Source of the DNA: Acidobacteriaceae bacterium TAA 166
Lineage (GTDB): Bacteria > Acidobacteriota > Terriglobia > Terriglobales > Acidobacteriaceae
Direction of reading: 5' to 3'
Assembly (NCBI GenBank): GCA_000421065.1
Contig: ATWD01000001.1
Span: 4,642,001-4,706,000 of the forward strand
DNA: 64,000 nt
Position 1 is the stretch's first letter, and each line of letters starts with the position of its first letter. The translations under genes were made by a program, and so were the position numbers. Positions 10,262-20,108 of the stretch are shown piece after piece. The notes below the pieces were generated by a model that was given only the letters and a program-made list of their open reading frames with translations, had not been told where the DNA came from and ran no database searches.

Positions 10262-10444
10262 GAGAGCTTGGAGAGAGGCGGATTGCTCACAAGGGAGTTG
10301 TTTCCCGAGGTGCCTCTACGAGTGGAGTTCGATCTGACTGCTCTCGGCCAAAGCCTGCTTCGCCCCATGTGAGGCTTGGTGGATTGGGTGAAAGAGAACT
10401 GGCAGCAGGTAAAGGAATCGCGGACCGAATTCGATGCAAAATAG
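10262..10444 (+). pseudogene. Remnant of an HxlR-family regulator (C-terminal half, in-frame stop)
   Basis: Plus-strand translation gives SLERGGLLTRELFPEVPLRV, then EFDLTALGQSLLRPM, a TGA stop, then GLVDWVKENW. This is the wing and C-terminal helix pattern of the HxlR winged-helix family (LExDGLxxRxxxPEVPxRVEYxLTxLGxSL). The recognition-helix half upstream is absent and a stop codon interrupts the frame, so the gene is dead. HxlR regulators usually sit beside a divergent reductase gene; none is seen here. Confidence 0.65.
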
Positions 10445-10519
10445 CCGATGTAGCCGCAAGATGCTAGCCCCTCATTGTCGTCCCATGGACTGCCGCTGCC
10501 CCCGTTCCGCATTTTTGGG

Positions 10520-10564
10520 GAGGAGAGGTTTGTGGCCCGGCCGGCAGGACACAAGCCTCTCCTC
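10520..10564 (-). terminator. Long hairpin downstream of the 907-aa secreted protein gene
   Basis: A 15-base arm (10520-10534) pairs with 10550-10564 with one G-T pair, around a 15-base GC-rich loop, about 55 bases past the stop codon of the minus-strand gene. It could end transcription or protect the 3' end. No T-run follows on the minus strand, so a standard rho-independent terminator is not proven. Confidence 0.4.
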
Positions 10565-10618
10565 TCTCGAATGAGGATGTCGTTTTTAGCGGGTCTTTCG
10601 TGGGGCAAAGTGGCCGGT

Positions 10619-13342
10619 TTAACGGGATTGGGGTGGCGTCTGGCTCTGGCTGGGCGGAGTCTTCTCTGGGGTCGGGGCTGCATTTGGGGTTGGAGTTGTG
10701 TTTGGGGCGGAATCGGTAGGGGCCGGGGAGGGAACCGAAGGGTCCGACGGTGTCGGGGCTGGAGCCGCGGGTGCGGGCGGTGGGGTGTTGCGGGGGGCTC
10801 GCTGGATCTGGATGGGAAGGTTGACGAGGTTGGCCGAAGCGGGCTCGTCGCGGAGCTTGAGGAAGAAGCCGGTCTTGGGCGGGCGGGGGAGAGAGAGGGT
10901 GTCGCCGACGAAGCCTTCGGGGACGTCGGTGGGGGTAGTGAAGCCGGCGTCGGGGGCGACGGAGTCGACCAGATAGAGGTCGGAGCCGGTGAGGGTGCAG
11001 GGGGAGGTGGCGTCGGAGGGGCAGTGAAGCTCCTGCAGGGTGGGCAGGCGGACGAGGGTGGCGAGGGGAATCCAGTCGCCGGTGGTTCCGTCGGGGGCGA
11101 CCGCGCGCAGGTGGACCGGGCCGAAGGCGGAGGTTCCGAAGGCCTTGAGGGGATCAAAGGTTCCGAGAACGGTGCGGGAGTTCTGGAGGATGAGGCCGGA
11201 GGAGACGGTGAGGGTGGTGCGGAGGCTGCCGTCGACGCTGGCGATCTCGATCTGCCCGTTGCGCGGGAAGGGTGAGGGGGAGCGGAGGGAGAAGGTGAGC
11301 TTGTCGTTGACGGGAAGGTCGTCGGGGTTGGCGAGGTGGATGGGGGAGGAGGCCTGGGCGACGTTTTTGTTGAGCAGCGTGACGGAGGGCCGGGCGGCGT
11401 CGACGGTGACGGGAAGCGAGAGGGTACGGCCGTCGCGGAGGGCGATGTGGGCGGCGATGTGGTCGCCGGGATGGACGGAGGGGGCCTGCGCGGAGGAGGG
11501 CAGGGCGAGCGAAAGGCTCTGGGCCTTGGGGCTGGCGGTGGTGGCCTGGGAGACGGGGTCGCCTGAGGGGGTGAAGGTCTGGTCGTTGAAGGTGACCTGG
11601 CGGACCTGATCGAGGCTGGTTCCGGTGAGGGTGGCGACGGTGTCGCCGGAGTGGAGGGTGAGGGCGTCGAGCTGCGCGGGCTCGGAGAAGGTCTGGGCGG
11701 TGACGGCGGCGGTTTCGGCTCCTCCGAACTGGTGGACGTCGAGATGGATGTTGCCGGGGTCGACGGACTTGAGGGAGAGGGTGACGTCGACGACGGTGGG
11801 CTTGTCGGTGTGCTTCCACTGGGCATCGGCCTGCTTGCCGGTCTTGCCCTCGAAGGTGATGGTGTCGATGCAGGCGGTTCCGGAGGAGCTGAGGGTGAGG
11901 TGGTTGTCGCGGCCGGCGATCAGGACGGAGTCGGTGGAGAGCTTCCAGCCGGAGCCGGGGATGTCCTGGAGGGGGAGGGTGGGGCCGGTGAAGGGATCGA
12001 AGCCCCAGAAGCCGGAGATGGTTCCGGTGACGGGGGTGTGGGGGGCTCCGGGATCGGTGGCGGGCTTGGGTGCGGAGGGTGCGGCGTCGGACTTGGTATC
12101 GGTCTGGGGCTTCGCCTCGGCTGGGGAGGTTGCTTCGGGGGTGGGGAGGGGCTTGCGCTCGGAGGGGGCGGAGAGGACGAGGCCGCCCTTGAAGGAGTCG
12201 GGGGTGAGGGGGATATCGGGGTGGGGGGTGTCGCCGCCGTTGATGTGCAGGACGAGATCGTGGGCGAAGCCGGTGGAGAAGACCAGGGGCGCGCCTTCGA
12301 CGGGCAGCGCAACATTAGGCTCGAGCAGGCAGGTGACGTGCCGGGCGTTGGAGGCGCGGAGCGGCGGGGGGACGGCGGCCTGAATGGAGGGGAGTCCGAT
12401 GACGATGACGGACTTGGGGTTATGGAAGGAGGGAGCGGTGTTGAGGCGGAGGTTGAGCTGCTCGGCCTGGGGAAAGGCAATGGCGGGGATGTACTGGTAC
12501 TGGGCGGTGTGGAGACCGCTGGTGAGACGGACGAGGTCGACGATGGCGCCGACGTAGGCGCTGTAGATGCCTGCACCGGCGGCCTGGGTGTAGCTGGCCT
12601 GGTTGATGAGGTCGGAGCCGGGGCCATTGGAGAGAGCGGCGACGACGGTCTGGCCGTGACCGTCGTCGAGCAGGGTCTGGTTTCCGCTCTGCGTAAGGCA
12701 GTTGTACTGCTGGTCGACGGGCTTGTTGAAGCAGTCCTGGTTGGGCTTGAGGTTGAGGGTGCGGGCGAGGAGGGTGGAGTGATCCTGCAGGGCCTTGGGA
12801 TCGTCGGGCGGAACCTGTTTGATGGAGGCGAGGTACTTTTCGATACGGGCCTGCTCGAAACCGGCCTCGGAGAGATCCTGGGAGGCGCGGACAAAGATGC
12901 CGGGGCGTCCCTGGACGGCGGAGCGGAGGGTGGTGAAGTCGCCTCCGGTCTCGGGGGCGAGGAAGAGGAGGGCCTGCTGGGCCTCGTTGGGAACGGTGAG
13001 GGTGACGCCCTCTTCGCGGACTTTCTTGTTCCAGGTCTCGACCTTGGTGAACCAATCGTCGGGAGGGGGATTCGTGGTTCCGCGGAGGAAGACGGCGACG
13101 AGGAGGTAGTGGACGGACTGGGTGCGGGGAAGGTCGGCGAAGAGCCAGAGCTTGTCGCCTGCCTTGAGATTGGGGACCTGGGCGATGGGCAGGGCCTTGC
13201 CGTCGCGGGTGACGCGGACGTCGACGCGGGGGCCGGTGAGATCGAAGCGCGCAGCCTGGGCGAAGGCGTGCGTGCCGGCAGAAAAGAAGAGGATCAGCAG
13301 TACAGCAAAAAACGCTTGAAGGCGACCGAGAGAGGGGGCCAT
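10619..13342 (-). CDS. Large secreted protein of unknown function with Pro-rich tail
   Basis: 907 residues with a signal peptide (hydrophobic core FFAVLLILFF, cleavage near AFAQA). The mature protein has an N-terminal beta-rich region, a middle region with conserved Cys pairs (QDCFNKP, YNCLTQ), a low-complexity Pro/Ala/Lys linker near residues 385-435, several Ig-like beta segments, and a 45-residue Pro/Thr/Ser tail. I do not recognise a named family. It resembles the large envelope proteins of unknown role common in Acidobacteriaceae. The coding strand is picked by composition: the plus strand is strongly G-rich and gives long but repetitive Gly/Val/Glu or Pro/Ser/Arg frames that are artefacts, while this frame alone has a signal peptide and normal protein composition. 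Confidence 0.8.
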   Translation of the reverse strand: MAPSLGRLQAFFAVLLILFFSAGTHAFAQAARFDLTGPRVDVRVTRDGKALPIAQVPNLKAGDKLWLFADLPRTQSVHYLLVAVFLRGTTNPPPDDWFTKVETWNKKVREEGVTLTVPNEAQQALLFLAPETGGDFTTLRSAVQGRPGIFVRASQDLSEAGFEQARIEKYLASIKQVPPDDPKALQDHSTLLARTLNLKPNQDCFNKPVDQQYNCLTQSGNQTLLDDGHGQTVVAALSNGPGSDLINQASYTQAAGAGIYSAYVGAIVDLVRLTSGLHTAQYQYIPAIAFPQAEQLNLRLNTAPSFHNPKSVIVIGLPSIQAAVPPPLRASNARHVTCLLEPNVALPVEGAPLVFSTGFAHDLVLHINGGDTPHPDIPLTPDSFKGGLVLSAPSERKPLPTPEATSPAEAKPQTDTKSDAAPSAPKPATDPGAPHTPVTGTISGFWGFDPFTGPTLPLQDIPGSGWKLSTDSVLIAGRDNHLTLSSSGTACIDTITFEGKTGKQADAQWKHTDKPTVVDVTLSLKSVDPGNIHLDVHQFGGAETAAVTAQTFSEPAQLDALTLHSGDTVATLTGTSLDQVRQVTFNDQTFTPSGDPVSQATTASPKAQSLSLALPSSAQAPSVHPGDHIAAHIALRDGRTLSLPVTVDAARPSVTLLNKNVAQASSPIHLANPDDLPVNDKLTFSLRSPSPFPRNGQIEIASVDGSLRTTLTVSSGLILQNSRTVLGTFDPLKAFGTSAFGPVHLRAVAPDGTTGDWIPLATLVRLPTLQELHCPSDATSPCTLTGSDLYLVDSVAPDAGFTTPTDVPEGFVGDTLSLPRPPKTGFFLKLRDEPASANLVNLPIQIQRAPRNTPPPAPAAPAPTPSDPSVPSPAPTDSAPNTTPTPNAAPTPEKTPPSQSQTPPQSR

Positions 13343-13672
13343 GGTTCCATTTTAGACGGGTGAGAGTAGGGAACCGGATGCTAGGGCCAGTGGATTCTGG
13401 AAGGTGCTCTATTGATTACGGATAAGAGAGGATCATGGCCTGCCGGGCGAGTCCACTGCGCTTGGCCGCCCCACAAACGAAGACCTGTTTATGGGGACCT
13501 CGGTACGAGCCGTCACTTTGTGACTCGTATACCGGCTTCGCCGTGGGCTCCCGCTGGTCAGCGCGAAGATTTTCGTAAGCGACCAACGGGAGCCTCACCT
13601 CGAAGAGAGAATGCGCATCACGAAGTGACCGCTGCCCGCGCAGGGAGCCCGCGCCGTAGAGCCGTCTTCGAT
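13343..13672. other. Gene-free stretch with nested inverted repeats
   Basis: No coding frame is supported. The stretch separates two minus-strand genes and contains two adjacent imperfect hairpins (described separately). It may hold the promoter for the secreted-protein gene and the 3' end of the ABC ATPase transcript. Confidence 0.5.
13501..13598. repeat. Two adjacent imperfect inverted repeats (REP-like)
   Basis: The first hairpin is 13501-13516 against 13520-13534 (loop TTT), with small bulges in each arm. The second is 13543-13559 against 13581-13598, with a 21-base loop that itself can fold. Neither is followed by a T-run. Paired hairpins in an intergenic gap are typical of dispersed REP-like elements, but only one copy is seen in this window, so repetition in the genome is untested. 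Confidence 0.5.
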
Positions 13673-14425
<753 letters not shown>

Positions 14426-14533
14426 CTCCGGATCTCCGGTCTTCTCTCTCTGGTGCTTAGGATGCTAGCGCACTTGAGGTACGTGCGGGTTGGAGCTTCA
14501 GTTCCCGGGCGGTCCCGGCGGCCGAGCCGAAGA

Positions 14534-15943
14534 TCAGGACTGGTCGGTGCCGGTCTCGGGGGTGTTATCCCGTTTGACGGGGGTTCCGCTCTTGAGGGTG
14601 CGGAGAACTTTGTAGCGGCCGGTGACGATCTCGTCACCCTGCTTGAGGCCGTCGAGGACCTCGATGTCGGTGGCCCCGGTGACGCCGGTCTTGACCGGGA
14701 CGAAGACGGCGCGGAGCTTCTTGTTCCGGGTGCGAAGGACGTAGACGCCCTGGGTGTTCTGGGCTTTGGTGGCGGCCTTGGGGGAGGCGGTGGCGGCCGC
14801 GGCTCCGCCAGAGGTTCCGGGGGCTTTGCCGTTGTTGTCGGCGAGGGTCTTTTCGGCGGTGGGGTCGCGCTGGACGAGGGCCTGGATGGGGATGGTCAGG
14901 GCGTCTTCGCGGTGCGCAGTGGTGATCTTGGCGGTGGCGGAGAGCCCCGGGCGGAGGATATCGGAGGGGATGTCGAGGGTGACGACGACCTTGAAGTCCT
15001 TGGCCTCTTCGGTTCCGGTGGTGGACTGGCTGGTGGCGAGGCCGGTGGTGCGGAGCAGGGCCTGGTCTCCGACCTCGGTGACGTGTCCTTTAAAGATGCG
15101 GCCGGGGAGGGCATCGACGGTGACGTCGACGGGCTGGTTCATGGCGACGTTGACGATGTCGGTCTCGTCGACCTTGACCTCGGCGGTGATGACGGACATG
15201 TCGGCGAGGGTCATGAGGGTGGAGCCTTCGGCGTTCTGGATGCCGACGACGACGGTCTCTCCCTCGCGGACGGGGACGTTGGTGACGAGGGCGTCGAAGG
15301 GGGCGCGGGACTGGGTGAGGCCGAGCTGGTAGCTGTTGCCGTGCAGGGTGGCGACGGCCTGGGAGACCTGGCTGCGGGAGGACTCGGTTTGAGCCTTGGA
15401 CTGGATGACGGTGGCCTTGCGCTGGGCGAGGGTGGCGACGGAGACGTCGTAGGCTGCCTTTTTAGCGTCGTAGTCCTGCTTGGCGATGAGTTTTTCTTCG
15501 TAGAGGGCGCGGGCGCGTTCGAAGTCGAACTTCTTCTGCTCGAGGTCAGCCACGGCCTGCTCGACGTTGGCCTCGGCGGTGCGCTCGGCGGCGACGTTGG
15601 CGTCGACGGTGGTCTTCGAGGTGGCGATGTTGGCCTGCTGTGCCTGGACGGCGGAGGCGGGCTGCTCGCTCTCGACGGTGGCGACGAGCTGTCTGGCCTT
15701 CACGTGGTCGCCTTCCTTGACGTAGAGGTGGGTGATGCGTCCGAAGGCGGTGGCCCCGACGTTGACGTAGGTCTTGGGCTTGATCTGGCCGGTTCCGTTG
15801 ACGATGGAGACGAGGTCCTGGCGGACGGCGTGGCCGGTGGCTACCTTGGTGACGGAACCCTGGCTGTGAAGGATGGTGCCAACGACGACGCCTGCGAGAA
15901 CCAGAACAGCGACTGCAATCAGAACAATCTTTTTAAGACTCAT
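14534..15943 (-). CDS. HlyD/MacA-type periplasmic adaptor
   Basis: 469 residues with an N-terminal membrane anchor (about 5-25), a lipoyl half (VNVGATAFGRITHLYVKEGD), a long alpha-hairpin (about 80-190), the second lipoyl half, a beta-barrel and a membrane-proximal domain. A Gly/Ala/Lys-rich insertion interrupts the C-terminal third (about 375-400). Such adaptors bridge an inner-membrane ABC transporter and a TolC-type channel. It forms a pair with the ABC ATPase downstream. A second, similar adaptor with a TolC-like gene occurs at 60-63.7 kb, again without a permease. Confidence 0.9.
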   Translation of the reverse strand: MSLKKIVLIAVAVLVLAGVVVGTILHSQGSVTKVATGHAVRQDLVSIVNGTGQIKPKTYVNVGATAFGRITHLYVKEGDHVKARQLVATVESEQPASAVQAQQANIATSKTTVDANVAAERTAEANVEQAVADLEQKKFDFERARALYEEKLIAKQDYDAKKAAYDVSVATLAQRKATVIQSKAQTESSRSQVSQAVATLHGNSYQLGLTQSRAPFDALVTNVPVREGETVVVGIQNAEGSTLMTLADMSVITAEVKVDETDIVNVAMNQPVDVTVDALPGRIFKGHVTEVGDQALLRTTGLATSQSTTGTEEAKDFKVVVTLDIPSDILRPGLSATAKITTAHREDALTIPIQALVQRDPTAEKTLADNNGKAPGTSGGAAAATASPKAATKAQNTQGVYVLRTRNKKLRAVFVPVKTGVTGATDIEVLDGLKQGDEIVTGRYKVLRTLKSGTPVKRDNTPETGTDQS

Positions 15944-16271
15944 CGTTCGCTTCTCTCTCGCCGATCACCCTGTGGGAAGGCGAGGCACTGGTGATTGGAC
16001 GTGCCGCCCGGAGGATACGGAGCCTGGGCCGATCTTGTTCCCCCGGAGTTTACCCGTTTGCAATCTTCCTTTGGGAGCCCGGGATCACCTTATCTTTTTC
16101 TTCTTTTCCCGATTTTCAAAAGAAACGGTACCGCAGGGGGAACGTCTATACAGAAAATGTCTTTATGTGGGCCTGATGATATCAGGGTCCAAAGGTTGGT
16201 TCCACCGCTTGTAACGAGGGCGTAACCGGCTCTACAATACTGGTTGGTATCAGGAGCATTCCAAAAGCGCT
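15944..16271. promoter_or_regulatory. Divergent promoter region with palindrome at 16172-16186
   Basis: This gap separates the MacA-like adaptor (minus) and the GWxTD gene (plus). It contains the perfect inverted repeat CCTGAT-GAT-ATCAGG at 16172-16186, about 85 bases before the GWxTD start, a plausible operator. No clear -35/-10 pair was found. Confidence 0.4.
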
Positions 16272-17990
16272 ATGACAACCTCGCGGCATCTGGTTCTGGG
16301 TACGGCCTTCCTCTCTCTCGCAATGCTTGGAGCCTCGGTTCCGCCGGCACGGGCGCAGGAGGATGTCAAGCAGACGACTCCCACGGAAGAGAAGCCTGAT
16401 CCGCTGAAGCGGCAGCCCACCGACAAGGAAAAGTTCGCCCAGCAGAAGGCGCTGCGGCAGGAGTTGAAGGGCGTTTACAAGAAGTGGCTGGACGAGGACG
16501 TGCGCTGGATCATCACCGATCAGGAGATGCAGGCGTTCAAGCACCTTTCGAACGACGAGGAGCGCGACCAGTTCATCGAGCAGTTCTGGCTGCGCCGCAA
16601 CCCGAATCCCGACTCTCCGGACAACGAATATCGCGACGAACACTATCGCCGCATCGCCTATGCGAACGAGCACTTCGCGGCGGGCAAACCGGGGTGGAAG
16701 ACCGACCGCGGCCATATCTATATCTCCTTCGGCAAGCCGGACTCGATCGACTCGCATCCGAGCGGCGGTAACTATGAGCGCCCGATGGAGGAGGGCGGGG
16801 GAAGCACATCGACCTTCCCGTTCGAAGTATGGCACTACCGTTATCTCGAGGGCATCGGCGACAACATCGATATCGAGTTTGTGGATACCTGCATGTGCGG
16901 CGACTACCACATGACGATCGACCGGTCGGAGAAGGATGCCCTGAAGTATGTTCCGGGCGCGGGCTCGACGTTGTACGAGCAGATGGGACAGTCTTCGAAG
17001 ACAGACCGCTTCTCGGGCGGCGGATTGGAGCAACTGGGAACCGGTCCGATGTCGTCGATGAACCAGTCGAAGCAGTTCGATCGTCTGAACCAGTACGCGA
17101 AGCTGATGGCGGCTCCTGAGATCAAGTTCAAGGATCTCGAGGCCTATATGGTGACCTCGAAGATCCTGACCGGGCCTCCGTTCCTGTTCGACGTGCGCAC
17201 CGACTATGTGAAGGTGACCAATGACACGGTGCTGGTTCCGATCACGCTGCAGATCCGCAACAAGGACATCACCTTCCAAAACAAGGACGGGGTGGCGACT
17301 GGCACGGTGAACATCCTGGGCCACATCTCGAATCTGAACCATCGTGTTCTTTACACGTTTGAAGAGCCGGTGATGGTCCAGGTTCCCAGCGAGCTTCTGG
17401 GGCGCATGCAGAACAACGCTTCGGTGTACTGGAAGTCGTTTCCGATGCGTCCAGGCCTTTACAAGGTCGATATTGTGATCAAGGACGTGAACAATCCGGA
17501 TCACATCGGACGGTGGCAGCGCAGCATCAATGTCCCGAAGTACGACGACGACCGTCTGGCGGTCTCGTCGCTGATCTTGGCCGATCAGATGGAGCGGGTG
17601 CCCTCGAAGGATATCGGAGCGGGCAACTTCGTGATCGGCAATACGCGCATTCGTCCCCGCGTCTCGGCTGGAGGAGTTCAGCCGGTGACCTTCCACCGCA
17701 ATCAGAATCTGAACTTCTGGATGCAGGTGTATAACCTTGGGATCGACGAGAAGAGCAAGCAGAACGGGGCCAAGATCGAGTATCAGCTGACGAATACGGT
17801 GACCAACCAGATGATCCTGAACACCGAGGAGCTGACGTCGAAGACGAGCCCGAACTCGGACCAGGTGACCCTGGAGCGGTCGCTTCCGCTGAGCAGTCTG
17901 GAGCCGGGCAAGTATCAGCTGACGATCAAGGTCGATGATGGGGTTTCGAAGCAGCAGATCGCAGAGTCTGCGCCTTTTGTTGTAGATTGA
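16272..17990 (+). CDS. Secreted GWxTD-domain protein
   Basis: 572 residues with a signal peptide (cleavage near ARAQE). The GWxTD motif is at about residues 137-142 (PGWKTDRG), inside the conserved block from KKWLDEDVRWIIT to HIYISFGKPDSI that defines this domain, including YRDEHYRRI. The C-terminal half is beta-rich with no named domain. The family is very common in Acidobacteria, Bacteroidetes and Gemmatimonadetes, is predicted to be periplasmic, and has no established function. An AGGAG at 16252-16256 is a little far from the ATG. The next gene starts about 145 bases downstream and is likely cotranscribed. Confidence 0.88.
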   Translation: MTTSRHLVLGTAFLSLAMLGASVPPARAQEDVKQTTPTEEKPDPLKRQPTDKEKFAQQKALRQELKGVYKKWLDEDVRWIITDQEMQAFKHLSNDEERDQFIEQFWLRRNPNPDSPDNEYRDEHYRRIAYANEHFAAGKPGWKTDRGHIYISFGKPDSIDSHPSGGNYERPMEEGGGSTSTFPFEVWHYRYLEGIGDNIDIEFVDTCMCGDYHMTIDRSEKDALKYVPGAGSTLYEQMGQSSKTDRFSGGGLEQLGTGPMSSMNQSKQFDRLNQYAKLMAAPEIKFKDLEAYMVTSKILTGPPFLFDVRTDYVKVTNDTVLVPITLQIRNKDITFQNKDGVATGTVNILGHISNLNHRVLYTFEEPVMVQVPSELLGRMQNNASVYWKSFPMRPGLYKVDIVIKDVNNPDHIGRWQRSINVPKYDDDRLAVSSLILADQMERVPSKDIGAGNFVIGNTRIRPRVSAGGVQPVTFHRNQNLNFWMQVYNLGIDEKSKQNGAKIEYQLTNTVTNQMILNTEELTSKTSPNSDQVTLERSLPLSSLEPGKYQLTIKVDDGVSKQQIAESAPFVVD

Positions 17991-18136
17991 CGTTCAGGGA
18001 AGCGGTCGGTATGGGACACGGGGTTGCGGACAGGCGAAGGCACTCCCGGTCTTCGACGCTTCCTTTTGATGCGAGCCGCGGGAGTCTGTGGACGACGCGA
18101 GCTATTTGGAGCAGTCGACGCCCAGGTGCCAACACT

Positions 18137-19876
18137 GTGCAACGAGCCGGAGTAAAGATCGCGATCCTGACAGCCGTTTTGATGACAGCGGGAGTGTCGG
18201 GATGGGCTGCACCGCCTGCTGCGGTCTCGGGCGTGGTGCGCGATGCGCAGGGTGCGGCGCAGACAGGGGCCTTGGTTCAGGTGGTGGGGACCGACTCCTC
18301 GATTCTGGGCACGGCATTTACGGATCTTCGCGGGCGTTACCTGATCGCGAATCTTCTTCCTGGAAAGTATGAAGTACGAGCCTCCTCAGCGCTGTTTCTT
18401 CCGGCGCTGCGGGGCAACCTGCAGCTGAGGCCGGGAGCCCGGGCGGTGGTGAACCTGACGATGAACGCGATCTTCGACGCGGCCTCGTGGATTCCTGCCG
18501 AGCGGCGCAAGGCGGATGAGCCGAAGGATGACTGGAGCTGGACGCTGCGGTCGGGCACGAACAAGCCGCTGCTGCGGGTCTTCGATGAGAACGGCGATGT
18601 GGTGCTGATCTCGAGCTCGGCCGAGCAGGCGAAGCCCGCGGACCGGGCGAGGGCGGAGGTCTCGTCGGGGGATGGGGGGTTCGGCAATGGGGGCATCCAC
18701 AACATTTTTGTAATCGACCGGGTGATGCCGGATGGTTCGGACGTGCAGGCGAGGGCGGATCTGGGGGCGCAGACTGGACCGTACCTGCGGGCTCCTTCGA
18801 CGTCGCTGGCGGCGGGGTATGAGCGGCGGTTGGGGTTTGCGGGAGCGGCGCGTTTGGTGACAAACTATCAGTCGCACCCAGAGATGGTGGGGAGCGGCGG
18901 AGGGTCGGGGCTGGAGGCGGTGCAGATGGCCTCGGCGGAGAAGACCCAGCTGGGGGACAGCGTCGATCTGGAGCTGGGAGGAACGGTGTACGTGGTGCGC
19001 GGCGGCGCGGCGTATGCGATGGCTTCGCGGCCCTTTGTGAAGATTACGGCGCACCCGACCTCGCAGTGGAGCGCGGGCTACCGGATGGCGACTTCGCGCG
19101 ATCTGCAGACCTTCGGCGGGCTGGACACGGTGGAGCTGGAGCTTCCGGTCGGCGTGATGGAACAAGGGAAGATGCACACGGAGAGCGGTCTGCACCAGGA
19201 GTTCTCGGTGGGTCGCAAGACTGGGCGCGGTTCGGTGCAGTTCGCCTTTTATAACGACAACCTGAAGCGAATGATGCTAGCCGGCGGCGGTGAGCTGACG
19301 ATGGGAGATCTGGGGGGGGCAGCGACTGCTTCGGCGTCTTCGGCAAATGGCATTGTGGCCGACACGGCCACGGACACATTTCGGGTGCTGGGTGCGGGGT
19401 ATCGTTCGCAGGGCGTGAACCTGCTGATGACGGAGCCGATTACACAGGGGCTATGGGTGGCGGTGGAGTATAGCTCGGGGAACGCTTTGGCCGCACCTGC
19501 TGGAAAACGGCCGATGCAGTTGAGTACGGCGGCTTCGGAGCTGAAGCCGGTGGGGGCACAGTCGGCGACGGTGGCGCTGAAGGGACGGGTGATCCACAGC
19601 GGCACACAGGTGCGGGCGTCGTATCGCTGGCAGCCGGAGAAGATGGTGACGGCGGTCAACCCCTATGCCGCGTTCAGCGATCAGGCGTACCTGAGCTTCT
19701 TTATGCGTCAGCCGGTGAGGCTGGGAAGGATGCTGCCGGATGGGTTGGAGGCTACGGTGGACATCACGAATCTGCTGGAGCAGGGGTACAGGCCGGTTCT
19801 CTCGCAGGACGGACGGACGCTGTTTCTGGCGCAGACGCCACGGATGATCCAGGCTGGGCTGGCGTTCAACTTCTAG
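18137..19876 (+). CDS. Outer-membrane beta-barrel protein with carboxypeptidase-regulatory-like domain
   Basis: 579 residues from a GTG start at 18137, chosen because a signal peptide (VKIAILTAVLMTAGVSGWAA) begins there; the upstream in-frame extension to 17987 has no protein character. After the signal comes a carboxypeptidase-regulatory-like Ig fold (about 30-110, with AVSGVVRDAQGAAQTGALV), then a beta-strand-rich barrel ending in Phe (AGLAFNF), the usual terminal residue of outer-membrane barrels. No TonB-box or plug domain is evident, and the barrel is short for a TonB-dependent receptor. It might be a receptor relative or an adhesin/anchor working with the GWxTD protein upstream. Confidence 0.72.
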   Translation: MQRAGVKIAILTAVLMTAGVSGWAAPPAAVSGVVRDAQGAAQTGALVQVVGTDSSILGTAFTDLRGRYLIANLLPGKYEVRASSALFLPALRGNLQLRPGARAVVNLTMNAIFDAASWIPAERRKADEPKDDWSWTLRSGTNKPLLRVFDENGDVVLISSSAEQAKPADRARAEVSSGDGGFGNGGIHNIFVIDRVMPDGSDVQARADLGAQTGPYLRAPSTSLAAGYERRLGFAGAARLVTNYQSHPEMVGSGGGSGLEAVQMASAEKTQLGDSVDLELGGTVYVVRGGAAYAMASRPFVKITAHPTSQWSAGYRMATSRDLQTFGGLDTVELELPVGVMEQGKMHTESGLHQEFSVGRKTGRGSVQFAFYNDNLKRMMLAGGGELTMGDLGGAATASASSANGIVADTATDTFRVLGAGYRSQGVNLLMTEPITQGLWVAVEYSSGNALAAPAGKRPMQLSTAASELKPVGAQSATVALKGRVIHSGTQVRASYRWQPEKMVTAVNPYAAFSDQAYLSFFMRQPVRLGRMLPDGLEATVDITNLLEQGYRPVLSQDGRTLFLAQTPRMIQAGLAFNF

Positions 19877-20108
19877 GTTGTTCGAGGCGAAGCGAGCGCC
19901 CGCGCAGCAGCGCCTCGCCTTTACCCAGCAGCGCACGCCACAATTTGTTTTGCCCATTTGCATGGGGGTGGCTGTTCCCGGAAATTGGTTGACCACTTGT
20001 CGTCAGGTTTTGTTAGGCTTCTGGGGGCGAGTTTGTTCGGACTTGCACTTTATCGTGAGAAGTCTTGAACTTTTCTTGTGCCGATTCCTGTCCTTCGAGG
20101 TGTGTTGA

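Noticed and set aside
10183..13363. Very long open frames on the plus strand and in other minus frames across the G-rich segment
   Set aside because: They translate to monotonous Gly/Val/Glu or Pro/Ser/Arg runs caused by GC skew; only the 907-aa frame has a signal peptide and normal composition.
16182..17696. A 504-residue minus-strand open frame
   Set aside because: It is antisense to the GWxTD gene and rich in His/Arg/Leu with no domain.
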